Positions 7,293-15,991 of a stretch of DNA of 64,000 nt are shown in pieces. The notes beneath the pieces were generated by a model. That model saw nothing but the letters and a program-made list of their open reading frames with translations. It had not been told where the DNA came from and made no database searches. The DNA comes from Streptomyces sp. LaPpAH-108. Its GTDB lineage: Bacteria; Actinomycetota; Actinomycetes; Streptomycetales; Streptomycetaceae. Location: assembly GCF_000373625.1 (NCBI RefSeq), contig NZ_KB891995.1, positions 310,001-374,000 of the forward strand. Direction: 5' to 3'. Positions within the stretch are counted from its first letter, which is position 1, and every line of letters starts with the position of its first letter. The translations under genes were made by a program, and so were the position numbers.

Positions 7293-8453
7293 ATGACGGT
7301 CATGGAGCAGCGGGGCGCTTACCGGCCATCGCCGCCGCCCGCCTGGCAGCCCCGTATGGACCCCGCGCCGCTGCTGCCCGACGCCGAGCCCTACCGCGTC
7401 CTCGGCACCGAGGCCGCCGCCAAGGCCGACCCGGACCTGCTGCTCCGGCTCTACGCCCAGCTGGTGTGCGGCCGCCGCTACAACACGCAGGCGACCGCGC
7501 TGACCAAGCAGGGCCGCCTGGCCGTCTACCCCTCCAGCACCGGTCAGGAGGCGTGCGAGGTCGCCGCCGCCCTGGCCCTGGAGGACCGCGACTGGCTCTT
7601 CCCCAGCTACCGCGACACCCTCGCCGTCGTCGCCCGGGGCGTCGACCCGGTGGAGACCCTGACCCTGCTGCGCGGCGACTGGCACAGCGGCTACGACCCG
7701 CACGCCCACCGCGTGGCCCCGCTCAGCACCCCGCTCGCCACCCAGCTCCCGCACGCGGTCGGCCTCGCGCACGCCGCCCGGCTCAAGGGGGACGACGTGG
7801 TCGCGCTCGCCATGGTCGGCGACGGCGGCACCAGCGAGGGCGACTTCCACGAGGCGCTGAACTTCGCCGCCGTCTGGCAGGCCCCGGTCGTCTTCCTCGT
7901 GCAGAACAACGGCTTCGCCATCTCCGTCCCGCTCGCCAAGCAGACCGCCGCCCCTTCCCTGGCCCACAAGGCCATCGGGTACGGAATGCCGGGCCGCCTG
8001 GTGGACGGCAACGACGCGGCGGCCGTGCACGAGGTGCTGAGCGACGCCGTACGGCACGCCCGCGCGGGCGGCGGACCCACCCTGGTGGAGGCGGTGACCT
8101 ACCGCGTCGACGCCCACACCAACGCCGACGACGCCACCCGCTACCGGGGCGAGGCCGAGGTGGAGGCATGGCGCGCCCACGACCCCGTCCGGCTCCTCGA
8201 GCGCGAACTGACCGCGCGCGGGCTGCTGGACGAGCCCGCCATCGAGGCCGTACGCCAGGACGCCGAGGCGATGGCCGCCGACCTGCGGGAACGCATGAAC
8301 CAGGACGCCCCGCTCGACCCCATGGAACTCTTCGACCACGTGTACGCCGAACCCACCCCGCAACTGCGCGAGCAGCGCGCGCTGCTGCGCGCCGAGCTGG
8401 AGGCCGAGCAGGACGGCCCGCAGGGTCCGGGCGCGGAAGGCGGCCGTCGATGA
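7293..8453 (+). CDS. bkdA: Branched-chain 2-oxoacid dehydrogenase E1 alpha
   Basis: A 386-residue thiamine-diphosphate-dependent E1 alpha subunit. The ThDP motif begins G-D-G-G-T-S-E-G-D-F and closes with Q-N-N-G-F-A-I-S; the phosphorylation-loop region Y-R-V-D-A-H-T-N-A-D-D-A-T-R-Y is present. With E1 beta it decarboxylates branched 2-oxoacids and passes the acyl group to the lipoyl domain of E2; products feed catabolism and iso/anteiso fatty acid and polyketide starters. ATG 7293 follows a strong Shine-Dalgarno (ACGAGGAGG). The stop overlaps the E1 beta ATG. I use bkdABC for this set because the 334-residue E1 beta and the E1 beta/E2 overlap match what I recall of S. avermitilis bkdABC. Confidence 0.88.
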   Translation: MTVMEQRGAYRPSPPPAWQPRMDPAPLLPDAEPYRVLGTEAAAKADPDLLLRLYAQLVCGRRYNTQATALTKQGRLAVYPSSTGQEACEVAAALALEDRDWLFPSYRDTLAVVARGVDPVETLTLLRGDWHSGYDPHAHRVAPLSTPLATQLPHAVGLAHAARLKGDDVVALAMVGDGGTSEGDFHEALNFAAVWQAPVVFLVQNNGFAISVPLAKQTAAPSLAHKAIGYGMPGRLVDGNDAAAVHEVLSDAVRHARAGGGPTLVEAVTYRVDAHTNADDATRYRGEAEVEAWRAHDPVRLLERELTARGLLDEPAIEAVRQDAEAMAADLRERMNQDAPLDPMELFDHVYAEPTPQLREQRALLRAELEAEQDGPQGPGAEGGRR

Positions 8454-9454
8454 CCACCGTGGCCGTCAAGCCCGCCACCATGGCGCAGGCCCTCACGCGC
8501 GCGATGCGCGACGCGATGGCCGCCGACCCGAACGTACACGTCATGGGCGAGGACGTGGGCACCCTCGGCGGTGTCTTCCGGGTCACCGACGGGCTCGCCA
8601 AGGAGTTCGGCGAGGACCGCTGCACCGACACCCCGCTCGCCGAGGCGGGCATCCTCGGCACCGCCGTCGGCATGGCCATGTACGGCCTCAGGCCGGTGGT
8701 GGAGATGCAGTTCGACGCGTTCGCCTACCCGGCGTTCGAGCAGCTGGTCAGCCATGTCTCCCGGATGCGCAACCGCACCCGGGGCCGGATGCCCCTGCCG
8801 ATCACCGTGCGCATTCCGTACGGCGGCGGCATCGGCGGCGTCGAGCACCACAGCGACTCCTCCGAGGCGTACTACATGGCCACCCCCGGCCTGCACGTCC
8901 TCACCCCGGCCACCGTCGCCGACGCCTACGGCATGCTGCGCGAGGCCATCGCCTCCGACGACCCGGTGGTCTTCCTGGAGCCCAAGCGGCTGTACTGGTC
9001 GAAGGACACCTGGAACCCCGAGCAGCCGGAGGAGGTCGCGCCCATCGGCCGCGCGGTGGTCCGCCGCACCGGCCGCAGCGCCACCCTCGTCACCTACGGC
9101 CCCTCCCTGCCGGTCTGCATGGAGGCCGCCGAAGCCGCCGAGGCCGAGGGCTGGGACCTGGAGGTCGTCGACCTGCGCTCGCTGGTGCCCTTCGACGACG
9201 AGACGGTGTGCGCCTCCGTGCGCCGCACCGGACGCGCGGTCGTCGTGCACGAGTCGACCGGGTTCGGCGGCCCTGGCGGGGAGATCGCCGCCCGGATCAC
9301 CGAGCGCTGTTTCCACCACTTGGAGGCGCCGGTGCTGCGGGTCGCCGGGTTCGATCTCCCCTATCCGCCGCCGATGCTGGAGCGGCACCATCTGCCCGGC
9401 GTCGACCGTGTGCTGGACGCCGTGGCCCGGCTGCAGTGGGAGGCCGAGGGCTGA
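8450..9454 (+). CDS. bkdB: Branched-chain 2-oxoacid dehydrogenase E1 beta
   Basis: A 334-residue E1 beta (transketolase-like) subunit. Recognisable stretches are V-M-G-E-D-V-G-T-L-G-G-V-F-R-V-T, the substrate/ThDP region Q-F-D-A-F-A-Y-P-A-F-E-Q, R-I-P-Y-G-G-G-I-G-G-V-E-H-H-S-D-S, and the C-terminal half V-V-H-E-S-T-G-F-G-G-P-G-G-E-I-A. Full length for the family. It overlaps bkdA by ATGA and bkdC by TGATG, so stoichiometry is probably set by translational coupling. The paralogue at 23495-24472 is 325 residues and clearly related but diverged. Confidence 0.9.
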   Translation: MTTVAVKPATMAQALTRAMRDAMAADPNVHVMGEDVGTLGGVFRVTDGLAKEFGEDRCTDTPLAEAGILGTAVGMAMYGLRPVVEMQFDAFAYPAFEQLVSHVSRMRNRTRGRMPLPITVRIPYGGGIGGVEHHSDSSEAYYMATPGLHVLTPATVADAYGMLREAIASDDPVVFLEPKRLYWSKDTWNPEQPEEVAPIGRAVVRRTGRSATLVTYGPSLPVCMEAAEAAEAEGWDLEVVDLRSLVPFDDETVCASVRRTGRAVVVHESTGFGGPGGEIAARITERCFHHLEAPVLRVAGFDLPYPPPMLERHHLPGVDRVLDAVARLQWEAEG

Positions 9455-10872
9455 TGGCACAGGTACTGGAGTTCAAGCTGCCCGACCTCGGCGAGGGACT
9501 GACCGAGGCGGAGATCGTGCGCTGGCTGGTGGACGTGGGCGACGTGGTCGCCGTGGACCAGCCGGTGGTCGAGGTCGAGACGGCCAAGGCCATGGTGGAG
9601 GTGCCCTGCCCGTACGGCGGCGTGGTCACCGCGCGCTTCGGCGAGGAGGGCACCGAACTGCCCGTCGGCGCGCCCCTGATCACGGTCGCCGTCGGCTCGG
9701 AGGAGCCGGGGGCCGAGCCCGCCCGGCCCACCGAGGCCGCGGGCGAGGAGTCGGGCAACGTCCTGGTCGGCTACGGCACCCGCGCGTCCTCGGGGCGCCG
9801 CCGCAGGGTGCGGACGGGGATCGGCGTGACCCCCGTGAGCACCCCCGCCGTGGACGGCTCCCCGGACACCCGGCCTCCGTCCGGGCCCCGCGCGGACGCC
9901 TCCCGCCCGCGCACCCCAGCGCCCACCCCGGCCCGCGCGGACGCGCCCCCCGCGCCCGTGGACGGCCCGGTCGCCGTCATCTCCCCCCTCGTCCGCCGCA
10001 TCGCCCGCGACAACGGCGTCGACCTGCGCACCCTGCACGGCTCCGGCCCGGACGGGCTGATCCTGCGCGCGGACGTGGAGCACGCGCTGCGGGCCAAGGC
10101 GGCGGCACCGGAGCACCCGGCGGCGGCTCGGGCCACCCCCGCACGCACCACCCCCGCACCGGTCACCCCGGCCGCGAGCCCCGCAGGGCACCGCATCCCG
10201 CTCAAGGGCGTGCGCGGTGCCGTCGCGGACAAGCTCGCGCGCAGCCGCCGGGAGATCCCCGACGCGACCTGCTGGGTGGACGCCGACGCCACCGAGCTGA
10301 TGCGCGCGCGGACCGTCATGAACGCGGCCGGGGCACCCAAGATCTCCCTGCTCGCGCTGCTCGCCCGCATCTGCACGGCCGCGCTCGCCCGCCACCCCGA
10401 GCTGAACGCGTACGTGGACACCGAGGCGCGCGAGATCGTCCAGCTCGGCCAGGTGCACCTCGGGTTCGCCGCGCAGACCCCGCGCGGACTGGTCGTGCCG
10501 GTCGTCCGGGACGCCCACGCGCGGGACGCCGAGGGGCTGACCGGCGAGTTCGCCCGGCTCACCGAGCTGGCCCGCGCGGGCACGCTCACCCCGGCCGACC
10601 TCACCGGCGGCACCTTCACGCTGAACAACTACGGCGTCTTCGGGGTCGACGGCTCCACCCCGATCGTCAACCACCCCGAGGCGGCCATGCTCGGCGTCGG
10701 CCGGATCGTCCCCAAGCCGTGGGTGCACGAGGGCGAGCTGGCCGTGCGCCAGGTCGTGCAGCTCTCGCTCACCTTCGACCACCGGGTGTGCGACGGCGGC
10801 ACGGCGGGCGGCTTCCTGCGGTACGTCGCGGACTGCGTCGAACAGCCGGCGGTGCTCCTGCGCACCCTCTGA
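9454..10872 (+). CDS. bkdC: Branched-chain 2-oxoacid dehydrogenase E2 (dihydrolipoyl acyltransferase)
   Basis: A 472-residue E2 core. One N-terminal lipoyl domain carries the target lysine Lys45 in V-E-T-A-K-A-M-V-E-V; a Pro/Ala/Arg-rich linker follows; the peripheral subunit-binding domain is near residues 175-210 (S-P-L-V-R-R-I-A-R-D-N-G-V-D-L); the C-terminal acyltransferase domain ends in the catalytic S-L-T-F-D-H-R-V-C-D-G-G. The ATG overlaps the bkdB stop. No E3 (dihydrolipoyl dehydrogenase) is encoded nearby, so the complex must share a housekeeping E3. Confidence 0.9.
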   Translation: MAQVLEFKLPDLGEGLTEAEIVRWLVDVGDVVAVDQPVVEVETAKAMVEVPCPYGGVVTARFGEEGTELPVGAPLITVAVGSEEPGAEPARPTEAAGEESGNVLVGYGTRASSGRRRRVRTGIGVTPVSTPAVDGSPDTRPPSGPRADASRPRTPAPTPARADAPPAPVDGPVAVISPLVRRIARDNGVDLRTLHGSGPDGLILRADVEHALRAKAAAPEHPAAARATPARTTPAPVTPAASPAGHRIPLKGVRGAVADKLARSRREIPDATCWVDADATELMRARTVMNAAGAPKISLLALLARICTAALARHPELNAYVDTEAREIVQLGQVHLGFAAQTPRGLVVPVVRDAHARDAEGLTGEFARLTELARAGTLTPADLTGGTFTLNNYGVFGVDGSTPIVNHPEAAMLGVGRIVPKPWVHEGELAVRQVVQLSLTFDHRVCDGGTAGGFLRYVADCVEQPAVLLRTL

Positions 10873-10941
10873 GCCACGGGAGCGGGGCCTCGTCCACCCC
10901 ACCGGACGTACGAGGCCACCCGTACAGGACATACTCGGAGG

Positions 10942-11865
10942 GTGACCGACAACGCCCCCGCCGACCCGACTCCCGCCACGTCCCCCGCCTCCTCGGCCCC
11001 CGGGACCGGCACGCCGTACGACGCCGTCGTGCTGGCCGGGGGTGCCGCGCGGCGGCTCGGCGGGGCCGACAAGCCGGGCGTCCAGGTCGGCGGCCGTCCG
11101 CTGCTCGACCGGGTGCTCGCGGCCTGCGCCGGGGCGGCCGGGACCGTCGTCGTGGCCGACCCGCGCCCCACCGCGCGGCCGGTGCGCTGGATGCGTGAGG
11201 AGCCGCCCGGCGCCGGACCGGTGGCGGCGCTGGACGCCGGACTGCGGCTCACGAACGCCGAGTTCGCGGTCGTCCTCTCCGCGGATCTGCCGTTCCTCGA
11301 CGAGGCCACCGTGCTGCGGCTGCTGGCCGCGCTGCGGGAGAGCGGCGCCGACGCCGCGCTGCTCACCGACGCCGACGGCCGTGACCAGCCGCTCGTGGCC
11401 GCCTACCGCACCGGCGCGCTGCGCGCGGCGCTGGACGCGCTCGCCGCCGAGCACGACGGCCTCACCGGGCTCCCGCTGCGCCGGCTGACCGCCGCGCTGC
11501 GGCTGACCCGTGTCCCGGACGCGCTCGCGTCCTTCGACTGCGACACCTGGGACGACATCTCCCGCGCCAGGGCGCGCATCAGGGAGCATGGGCACGTGCT
11601 GAACGAATGGATCACCGCGGTCAAGAACGAACTCGGTATCGACCTGGACGTGGACACCCGGGTCCTGCTCGACGTGGCCCGCGACGTCGCGCACGGCGTG
11701 GCCCGTCCCGCCGCCCCGCTCACCACCTTCCTCGTCGGCTACGCCGCAGCCCAGGGCAAGGGCGACGCCGAGGCCATCGCCGAGGCCGCCGGGAAGGTCG
11801 CCTCCCTGGCCCTGCGCTGGGAGGCCGAGCACAGCGGGAGCGCCACCGCTCCGGACGCCGGATGA
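10942..11865 (+). CDS. MobA-like molybdenum cofactor guanylyltransferase fused to a DUF6457 domain
   Basis: A 307-residue two-part protein. Residues 25-215 form a nucleotidyltransferase of the MobA group, with L-A-G-G-A-A-R-R-L-G-G-A-D-K-P at about residues 33-47 and the metal-binding S-A-D-L-P-F-L. This would couple GMP to molybdopterin. Residues ~220-300 (N-E-W-I-T-A-V-K-N-E-L-G-I-D-L-D-V-D) match the small helical DUF6457 domain, which often stands alone beside Moco genes. GTG 10942 has GGAGG close upstream. The ATGA overlap with moeA supports a joint role in cofactor synthesis. The N-terminal ~25 residues are Pro/Ala/Ser-rich. Confidence 0.85.
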   Translation: MTDNAPADPTPATSPASSAPGTGTPYDAVVLAGGAARRLGGADKPGVQVGGRPLLDRVLAACAGAAGTVVVADPRPTARPVRWMREEPPGAGPVAALDAGLRLTNAEFAVVLSADLPFLDEATVLRLLAALRESGADAALLTDADGRDQPLVAAYRTGALRAALDALAAEHDGLTGLPLRRLTAALRLTRVPDALASFDCDTWDDISRARARIREHGHVLNEWITAVKNELGIDLDVDTRVLLDVARDVAHGVARPAAPLTTFLVGYAAAQGKGDAEAIAEAAGKVASLALRWEAEHSGSATAPDAG

Positions 11866-13244
11866 GCGCCCCCGGCACCCGCGCCGGGGCGTCCGCCGGG
11901 GACGAACTCGACGACCTGGACGTGGAGGAGGCCCTGGCCCTCGTACGGCCCGCGCCGACCGCCCCCGCGCACGCGTCCGCCTCCGCGCACCAGTCCGCCC
12001 CGGCCACTCCCTCCGCTCCCGAGGCCGGACACCGGTCCCACGGCGGTCACGCCGCCGCCACCTCCTGGCCCCGCGCCCGCGAGATCGCCGCCCGGGCCGC
12101 CGCCCGCCGCGAGCCGGTCTCGGTGTCCCTCGCCGACGCCCTCGGCAAGGTCCTGGCCGCCCCGCTGGACGCGCTCAGCGACCTGCCCTCCTTCGACACC
12201 TCGGCCATGGACGGCTGGGCGGTCGCCGGACCCGGACCCTGGCAGGTGCGGGAGTCCGGCGTGCTCGCCGGGCACGCCCCGCACGACGTGCTCACCGACG
12301 GCGAGGCCGTGTCCATCGCGACCGGCGCCCGTATCCTGGCCGGGGTCACCGCCGTCCTGCGCAGCGAGCACGGCCGCACGGACACCCAGGGCCGACTGCA
12401 CGCCACCCGGGACATGAGTCACGGTCAGGACATCCGGCCGCGCGGTCAGGAGTGTCGCAGCGGCGACCAGTTGCTGCCGACCGGCACCCTGGTCACCCCG
12501 GCCGTGCTCGGTCTCGCGGCGGCGGCCGGGTACGACACCCTCGCCGTCGTCCCACGCCCCCGCGTCGAGATCCTGGTCCTCGGCGACGAACTGCTCACCG
12601 AGGGCCTGCCGCACGACGGCCTGATCCGCGACGCGCTCGGCCCGATGCTCGCGCCCTGGCTGCGCGCCCTCGGCGCCGAGGTGACCGCCGTACGACGGCT
12701 GGGCGACGATGCCAAGGCGCTGCGCAAGGCGATCACCGCCGCGCGCGCCGAACTGATCGTCACCACCGGCGGCACCGCCGGGGGCCCGGTCGACCAGGTG
12801 CACCCCACCCTCGCGGCCCTGGACGCCGAACTCCTCGTGGACGGGGTCGCGGTACGCCCCGGCCACCCCATGCTGCTGGCCCGGATCAAGGACGGGCGGC
12901 ATCTCGTCGGGCTGCCCGGCAATCCCCTCGCGGCGGTCTCCGGGCTGCTCACGCTCGCCGAGCCCCTGCTGCGCACCCTGGCGGGCCGCCCGGACCCGGA
13001 GTCGTACGCGCTGCCGCTGCGCGAGCCGGTGCCGGGGCATCCGCACGACACGAAGCTGGTCCCCGTGACACTGCGCGGCGACCAGGCCGTACCGCTGCAC
13101 TACAACGGCCCGGCCATGCTGCGCGGGATCGCCGCCGCCGACGCGCTGGCCGTCGTACCGCCGGGCGGCTCCCCGCAGGGCGCGGGGGCGGAACTGCTCG
13201 ACCTGCCGTGGGCGGCGGGCGGAATCGGGGTGTGTTTCACGTGA
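11862..13244 (+). CDS. moeA: Molybdopterin molybdotransferase MoeA
   Basis: A 460-residue MoeA, which inserts molybdate into adenylylated molybdopterin. After an Ala/Pro-rich N-terminal extension of ~65 residues, the MoeA N-terminal domain begins at W-P-R-A-R-E-I-A. Diagnostic stretches are S-F-D-T-S-A-M-D-G-W-A-V, the MoCF-binding region V-T-T-G-G-T-A-G-G-P-V-D-Q-V, and V-R-P-G-H-P-M-L-L-A with G-L-P-G-N-P-L-A-A-V. ATG 11862 overlaps the upstream stop. The last codons and stop lie inside a perfect parS palindrome shared with the start of the next gene. Confidence 0.9.
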   Translation: MSAPGTRAGASAGDELDDLDVEEALALVRPAPTAPAHASASAHQSAPATPSAPEAGHRSHGGHAAATSWPRAREIAARAAARREPVSVSLADALGKVLAAPLDALSDLPSFDTSAMDGWAVAGPGPWQVRESGVLAGHAPHDVLTDGEAVSIATGARILAGVTAVLRSEHGRTDTQGRLHATRDMSHGQDIRPRGQECRSGDQLLPTGTLVTPAVLGLAAAAGYDTLAVVPRPRVEILVLGDELLTEGLPHDGLIRDALGPMLAPWLRALGAEVTAVRRLGDDAKALRKAITAARAELIVTTGGTAGGPVDQVHPTLAALDAELLVDGVAVRPGHPMLLARIKDGRHLVGLPGNPLAAVSGLLTLAEPLLRTLAGRPDPESYALPLREPVPGHPHDTKLVPVTLRGDQAVPLHYNGPAMLRGIAAADALAVVPPGGSPQGAGAELLDLPWAAGGIGVCFT

Positions 13245-13247
13245 AAC
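13234..13247. promoter_or_regulatory. parS: parS site (ParB-binding palindrome)
   Basis: GTTTCACGTGAAAC is the exact 14-bp Streptomyces parS consensus. Its second half contains both the TGA of moeA (13242-13244) and the GTG start of the channel gene (13241-13243). Streptomyces carry about 20 parS sites clustered within a few hundred kb of oriC, so this places the window in the origin-proximal region. Confidence 0.92.
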
Positions 13248-14338
13248 TTCCGGGCCATGACGCCATAGCCCGCCAGACCGGCGATCATCTGGTGACCCAT
13301 CGGATCAAGCTCCCCAGAAAAGCGGTGGAGCGGCCGATCCGCCAGGTGGCCAGACGGCTGGTCATGGCACTGCTGGTACTGGTCGCGACCGCCTTCGTCG
13401 TCTACGCCGACCGCGCGGGCTACCACGACAACTCCGACGGCCCGGTGGACCTGCTCGACGCGTTCTACTACGCCACGGTCACCCTCTCCACCACCGGCTA
13501 CGGCGACATCACGCCGGTCAGCGACAGCGCCCGGCTCACCAACATCCTCGTCATCACCCCCCTGCGCGTGCTGTTCCTGATCATCCTGGTCGGCACCACG
13601 CTGGAAGTCCTCACCGAACGCACCCGTGAGGAATGGCGTCTGAACCGCTGGAGGTCCACCTTGCGCGACCACACCGTCGTCATCGGCTTCGGCACGAAGG
13701 GCCGTTCGGCGATCCAGACCGTGTGCGCGACCGGGCTGAAGAGCGAGCAGGTCGTCGTGGTCGACCCCAGCTCCAAGGCCATCGACGCCGCCACCGCCGA
13801 GGGCTACGCGGGTGTGGTCGGCGACGCCACCCGCAGCGACGTCCTGCGCCGCGCCGAGGTGCACAAGGCGCGGCAGATCATCATCGCTCCGCAGCGCGAC
13901 GACACCTCCGTCCTGGTCACCCTGACGGCCCGGCAGCTCAACCGGGGCGCCAAGATCGTGGCCGCCGTGCGTGAGGAGGAGAACGCCCCGCTGCTCAAGC
14001 AGTCCGGCGCCGACGCCGTGATCACCAGCTCCGCCGCCGCCGGACGCCTGCTCGGCCTCTCGGTGCTCAGCCCCGCCGCCGGCATGGTGATGGAGGACCT
14101 GATCCAGCAGGGCAGCGGCATGGACATCGTGGAACGCCCCGTGGTCCGCGCCGAGGCGGGCAAGACCCCGCGCGAGGCCGACGACCTGGTGGTGAGCGTC
14201 CTGCGCGGACACCGGGTGCTCGGTTACGACGATCCGGCCGTCGGCACCCTCCAGCTGACGGACCGCCTGATCACCATCGCCCGCGCGACCCCCACGACCC
14301 AGGTCGCCCCGCACCCGCGCCCGCTGCCCAGCGACTGA
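13241..14338 (+). CDS. Two-transmembrane K+ channel with RCK/TrkA-N domain
   Basis: A 365-residue potassium channel subunit. A first membrane helix at about residues 38-57 is followed by the pore loop with selectivity filter T-T-G-Y-G-D (around residues 85-90) and a second helix at about 105-127. From residue ~145 a cytoplasmic TrkA-N/RCK domain carries V-I-G-F-G-T-K-G-R-S-A and V-V-V-D-P-S as nucleotide-binding elements. It should assemble as a tetramer gated by ligand or nucleotide. GTG 13241 overlaps the moeA stop and lies in the parS site. The Lys/Arg-rich N-terminus has no signal peptide. Confidence 0.88.
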   Translation: MKLPGHDAIARQTGDHLVTHRIKLPRKAVERPIRQVARRLVMALLVLVATAFVVYADRAGYHDNSDGPVDLLDAFYYATVTLSTTGYGDITPVSDSARLTNILVITPLRVLFLIILVGTTLEVLTERTREEWRLNRWRSTLRDHTVVIGFGTKGRSAIQTVCATGLKSEQVVVVDPSSKAIDAATAEGYAGVVGDATRSDVLRRAEVHKARQIIIAPQRDDTSVLVTLTARQLNRGAKIVAAVREEENAPLLKQSGADAVITSSAAAGRLLGLSVLSPAAGMVMEDLIQQGSGMDIVERPVVRAEAGKTPREADDLVVSVLRGHRVLGYDDPAVGTLQLTDRLITIARATPTTQVAPHPRPLPSD

Positions 14339-14341
14339 GCG

Positions 14342-14365
14342 GGTCCGGTGCCGCAGCGCCGGACC
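14342..14365 (+). terminator. Hairpin downstream of the K+ channel gene
   Basis: GGTCCGGTGC (14342-14351) pairs with GCGCCGGACC (14356-14365) with one T-G wobble and a 4-base loop, directly after the channel stop and before the next promoter. Confidence 0.55.
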
Positions 14366-14371
14366 GGGGAG

Positions 14372-14377
14372 TAGCGT
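14372..14377 (+). promoter_or_regulatory. -10 element suggesting a leaderless start
   Basis: TAGCGT lies exactly 7 bases before the ATG at 14385, and there is no Shine-Dalgarno. With a -10 at this spacing, transcription would begin at or next to the start codon. No clear -35 is seen. Confidence 0.4.
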
Positions 14378-14384
14378 CGCAGGC

Positions 14385-15365
14385 ATGTATGCGATCACCA
14401 TTCCCGAACCCGGCGGCCCCGAGAAGCTGGTGTGGGAGGAGGTGCCCGATCCCGCGCCCGGCGAGGGCGAGGTGCTGGTCGACGTGGTGGCCACCGCCGT
14501 CAACCGCGCCGACATCATGCAGCGGCAGGGCTTCTACGACCCGCCGCCCGGCGCGTCCCCCTACCCGGGCCTGGAGTGCTCCGGCCGGATCGCGGCCCTC
14601 GGCCCCGGTGTCTCCGGCTGGGCCGTCGGCGACGAGGTGTGCGCGCTGCTCTCGGGCGGCGGCTACGCCCAGAAGGCCGTCGTCCCGGCGGGCCAGCTGC
14701 TGCCCGTGCCCACGGGGATCGACCTCGAGCAGGCGGCTGCGCTGCCCGAGGTGGTGTGCACCGTCTGGTCCAACGTCTTCATGATCGCCCACCTGCGCCC
14801 GGGTGAGCTGCTGCTCGTGCACGGCGGCTCCAGCGGCATCGGCACCATGGCGATCCAGCTGGCCAAGGCCGTCGGCGCCCGGGTGGCGGTGACGGCCGGG
14901 TCCAAGGAGAAGCTGGACTTCTGCGCCGAGCTGGGCGCGGACATCCTGATCAACTACCGCGAGCAGGACTTCGTCACCGAGATCGAGCGGGCCACCGACG
15001 GCGCGGGCGCCGACGTGATCCTCGACAACATGGGCGCGAAGTACCTGGACCGCAACGTCCGGGCGCTGGCCGTCAACGGACGCCTCGTCATCATCGGGAT
15101 GCAGGGCGGCGTCAAGGCCGAGCTGAACATCGGCGCGCTGCTCATGAAGCGGGGCGCGATCAGCGCGACCTCGCTGCGGGCCCGGCCGCTGAGCGAGAAG
15201 GCCGCCATCGTGGCCGCCGTACGCGAACACGTGTGGCCGCTGTTCGCCTCGGGGGTCGTCCGCCCGGTGGTGGACCGCGAGCTGCCGCTGGCGGATGCGG
15301 CCGAGGCGCACCGGGTGGTGGAGGGCAGCGGCCATATCGGCAAGGTGCTGCTGGTCGCGCCGTAA
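14385..15365 (+). CDS. NAD(P)H-quinone oxidoreductase (zeta-crystallin/PIG3 type)
   Basis: A 326-residue zinc-independent medium-chain oxidoreductase. The N-terminal GroES-like fold includes V-N-R-A-D-I-M-Q-R-Q-G-F-Y and P-Y-P-G-L-E-C-S-G; the Rossmann domain has V-H-G-G-S-S-G-I-G-T-M-A-I-Q-L-A-K near residues 145-160. The pattern matches the PIG3/TED2 subgroup. Expected activity is NADPH-dependent one-electron quinone reduction. It appears to be transcribed on its own from a leaderless promoter. Confidence 0.85.
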   Translation: MYAITIPEPGGPEKLVWEEVPDPAPGEGEVLVDVVATAVNRADIMQRQGFYDPPPGASPYPGLECSGRIAALGPGVSGWAVGDEVCALLSGGGYAQKAVVPAGQLLPVPTGIDLEQAAALPEVVCTVWSNVFMIAHLRPGELLLVHGGSSGIGTMAIQLAKAVGARVAVTAGSKEKLDFCAELGADILINYREQDFVTEIERATDGAGADVILDNMGAKYLDRNVRALAVNGRLVIIGMQGGVKAELNIGALLMKRGAISATSLRARPLSEKAAIVAAVREHVWPLFASGVVRPVVDRELPLADAAEAHRVVEGSGHIGKVLLVAP

Positions 15366-15409
15366 GAGGCCGTGAGGCCGTGAGGCCGTGAGCGCGGGGC
15401 GGCTCCCGT

Positions 15410-15991
15410 TCAGTCCCGCCGCACCCGCAGCCCCACGAACGCCAGCGCCAGCCCCAGGCCGACCAGCATCAGCCCGCTGCCCAGCGGCAGGATGTCCGCC
15501 GGTCCGGCCGGGCTCTGGCCCTGGTTCACGGCCGCGGGCGCGGAGACGGGGGCGCTCTCCGAGGCGGAGGCGGACGGGGTGGTGGCCGGGATGTCGGCGG
15601 TTTCCGGTTCCTCCGGATAGGCGATGCGGGTCGTGGCCGCCGCCGGGGCGCTCGCCGTGTCGGTGCCCTCCTCCTCGGCCGCAGGGCCGTCCGTCCGTCC
15701 CGGCCGCGGCCGTCCCTCACCGGCCAGGCTTCCGGCCCGCGACGGACCGGGGCGGCTGGCGGTGGGCGAGGGCGAGCCGGACGCGAGGGTCCGCGCGGCG
15801 GGCGACACGGTGACGGCGCCCGGGTCGGACGGTGCGGTGGCGGCGCCGGGCGGCGCGGCGGGCGCGGGGGAGCCCGGCGGGGCGGATGCGGCGCCGTACG
15901 CCACCGTCGTACCGCCCACGGGGACGGCCGCTGCCGTCAGGACGAGCAGCAGCCGCACGAGGCGGAGCAGAAGTCGCAGCCTTGGAGTCAC
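15410..15991 (-). CDS. Secreted or cell-wall-associated Ala/Pro/Ser-rich protein
   Basis: A 193-residue protein of unknown function. GTG 15991 is preferred because GGAGG lies 8 bases upstream and it starts directly at an export signal: T-P-R-L-R-L-L-L-R-L-V-R then a hydrophobic core and an Ala-rich cleavage region ending near V-A-Y-G-A-A. The middle is low-complexity Pro/Ala/Ser/Thr/Glu sequence. The C-terminus is G-S-G-L-M-L-V-G-L-G-L-A-L-A-F-V-G-L followed by R-V-R-R-D, a hydrophobic segment plus basic tail like a sortase anchor, but no clear LPxTG or LAxTG motif is visible. Membrane-tethered surface protein is the best description. Confidence 0.65.
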   Translation of the reverse strand: MTPRLRLLLRLVRLLLVLTAAAVPVGGTTVAYGAASAPPGSPAPAAPPGAATAPSDPGAVTVSPAARTLASGSPSPTASRPGPSRAGSLAGEGRPRPGRTDGPAAEEEGTDTASAPAAATTRIAYPEEPETADIPATTPSASASESAPVSAPAAVNQGQSPAGPADILPLGSGLMLVGLGLALAFVGLRVRRD

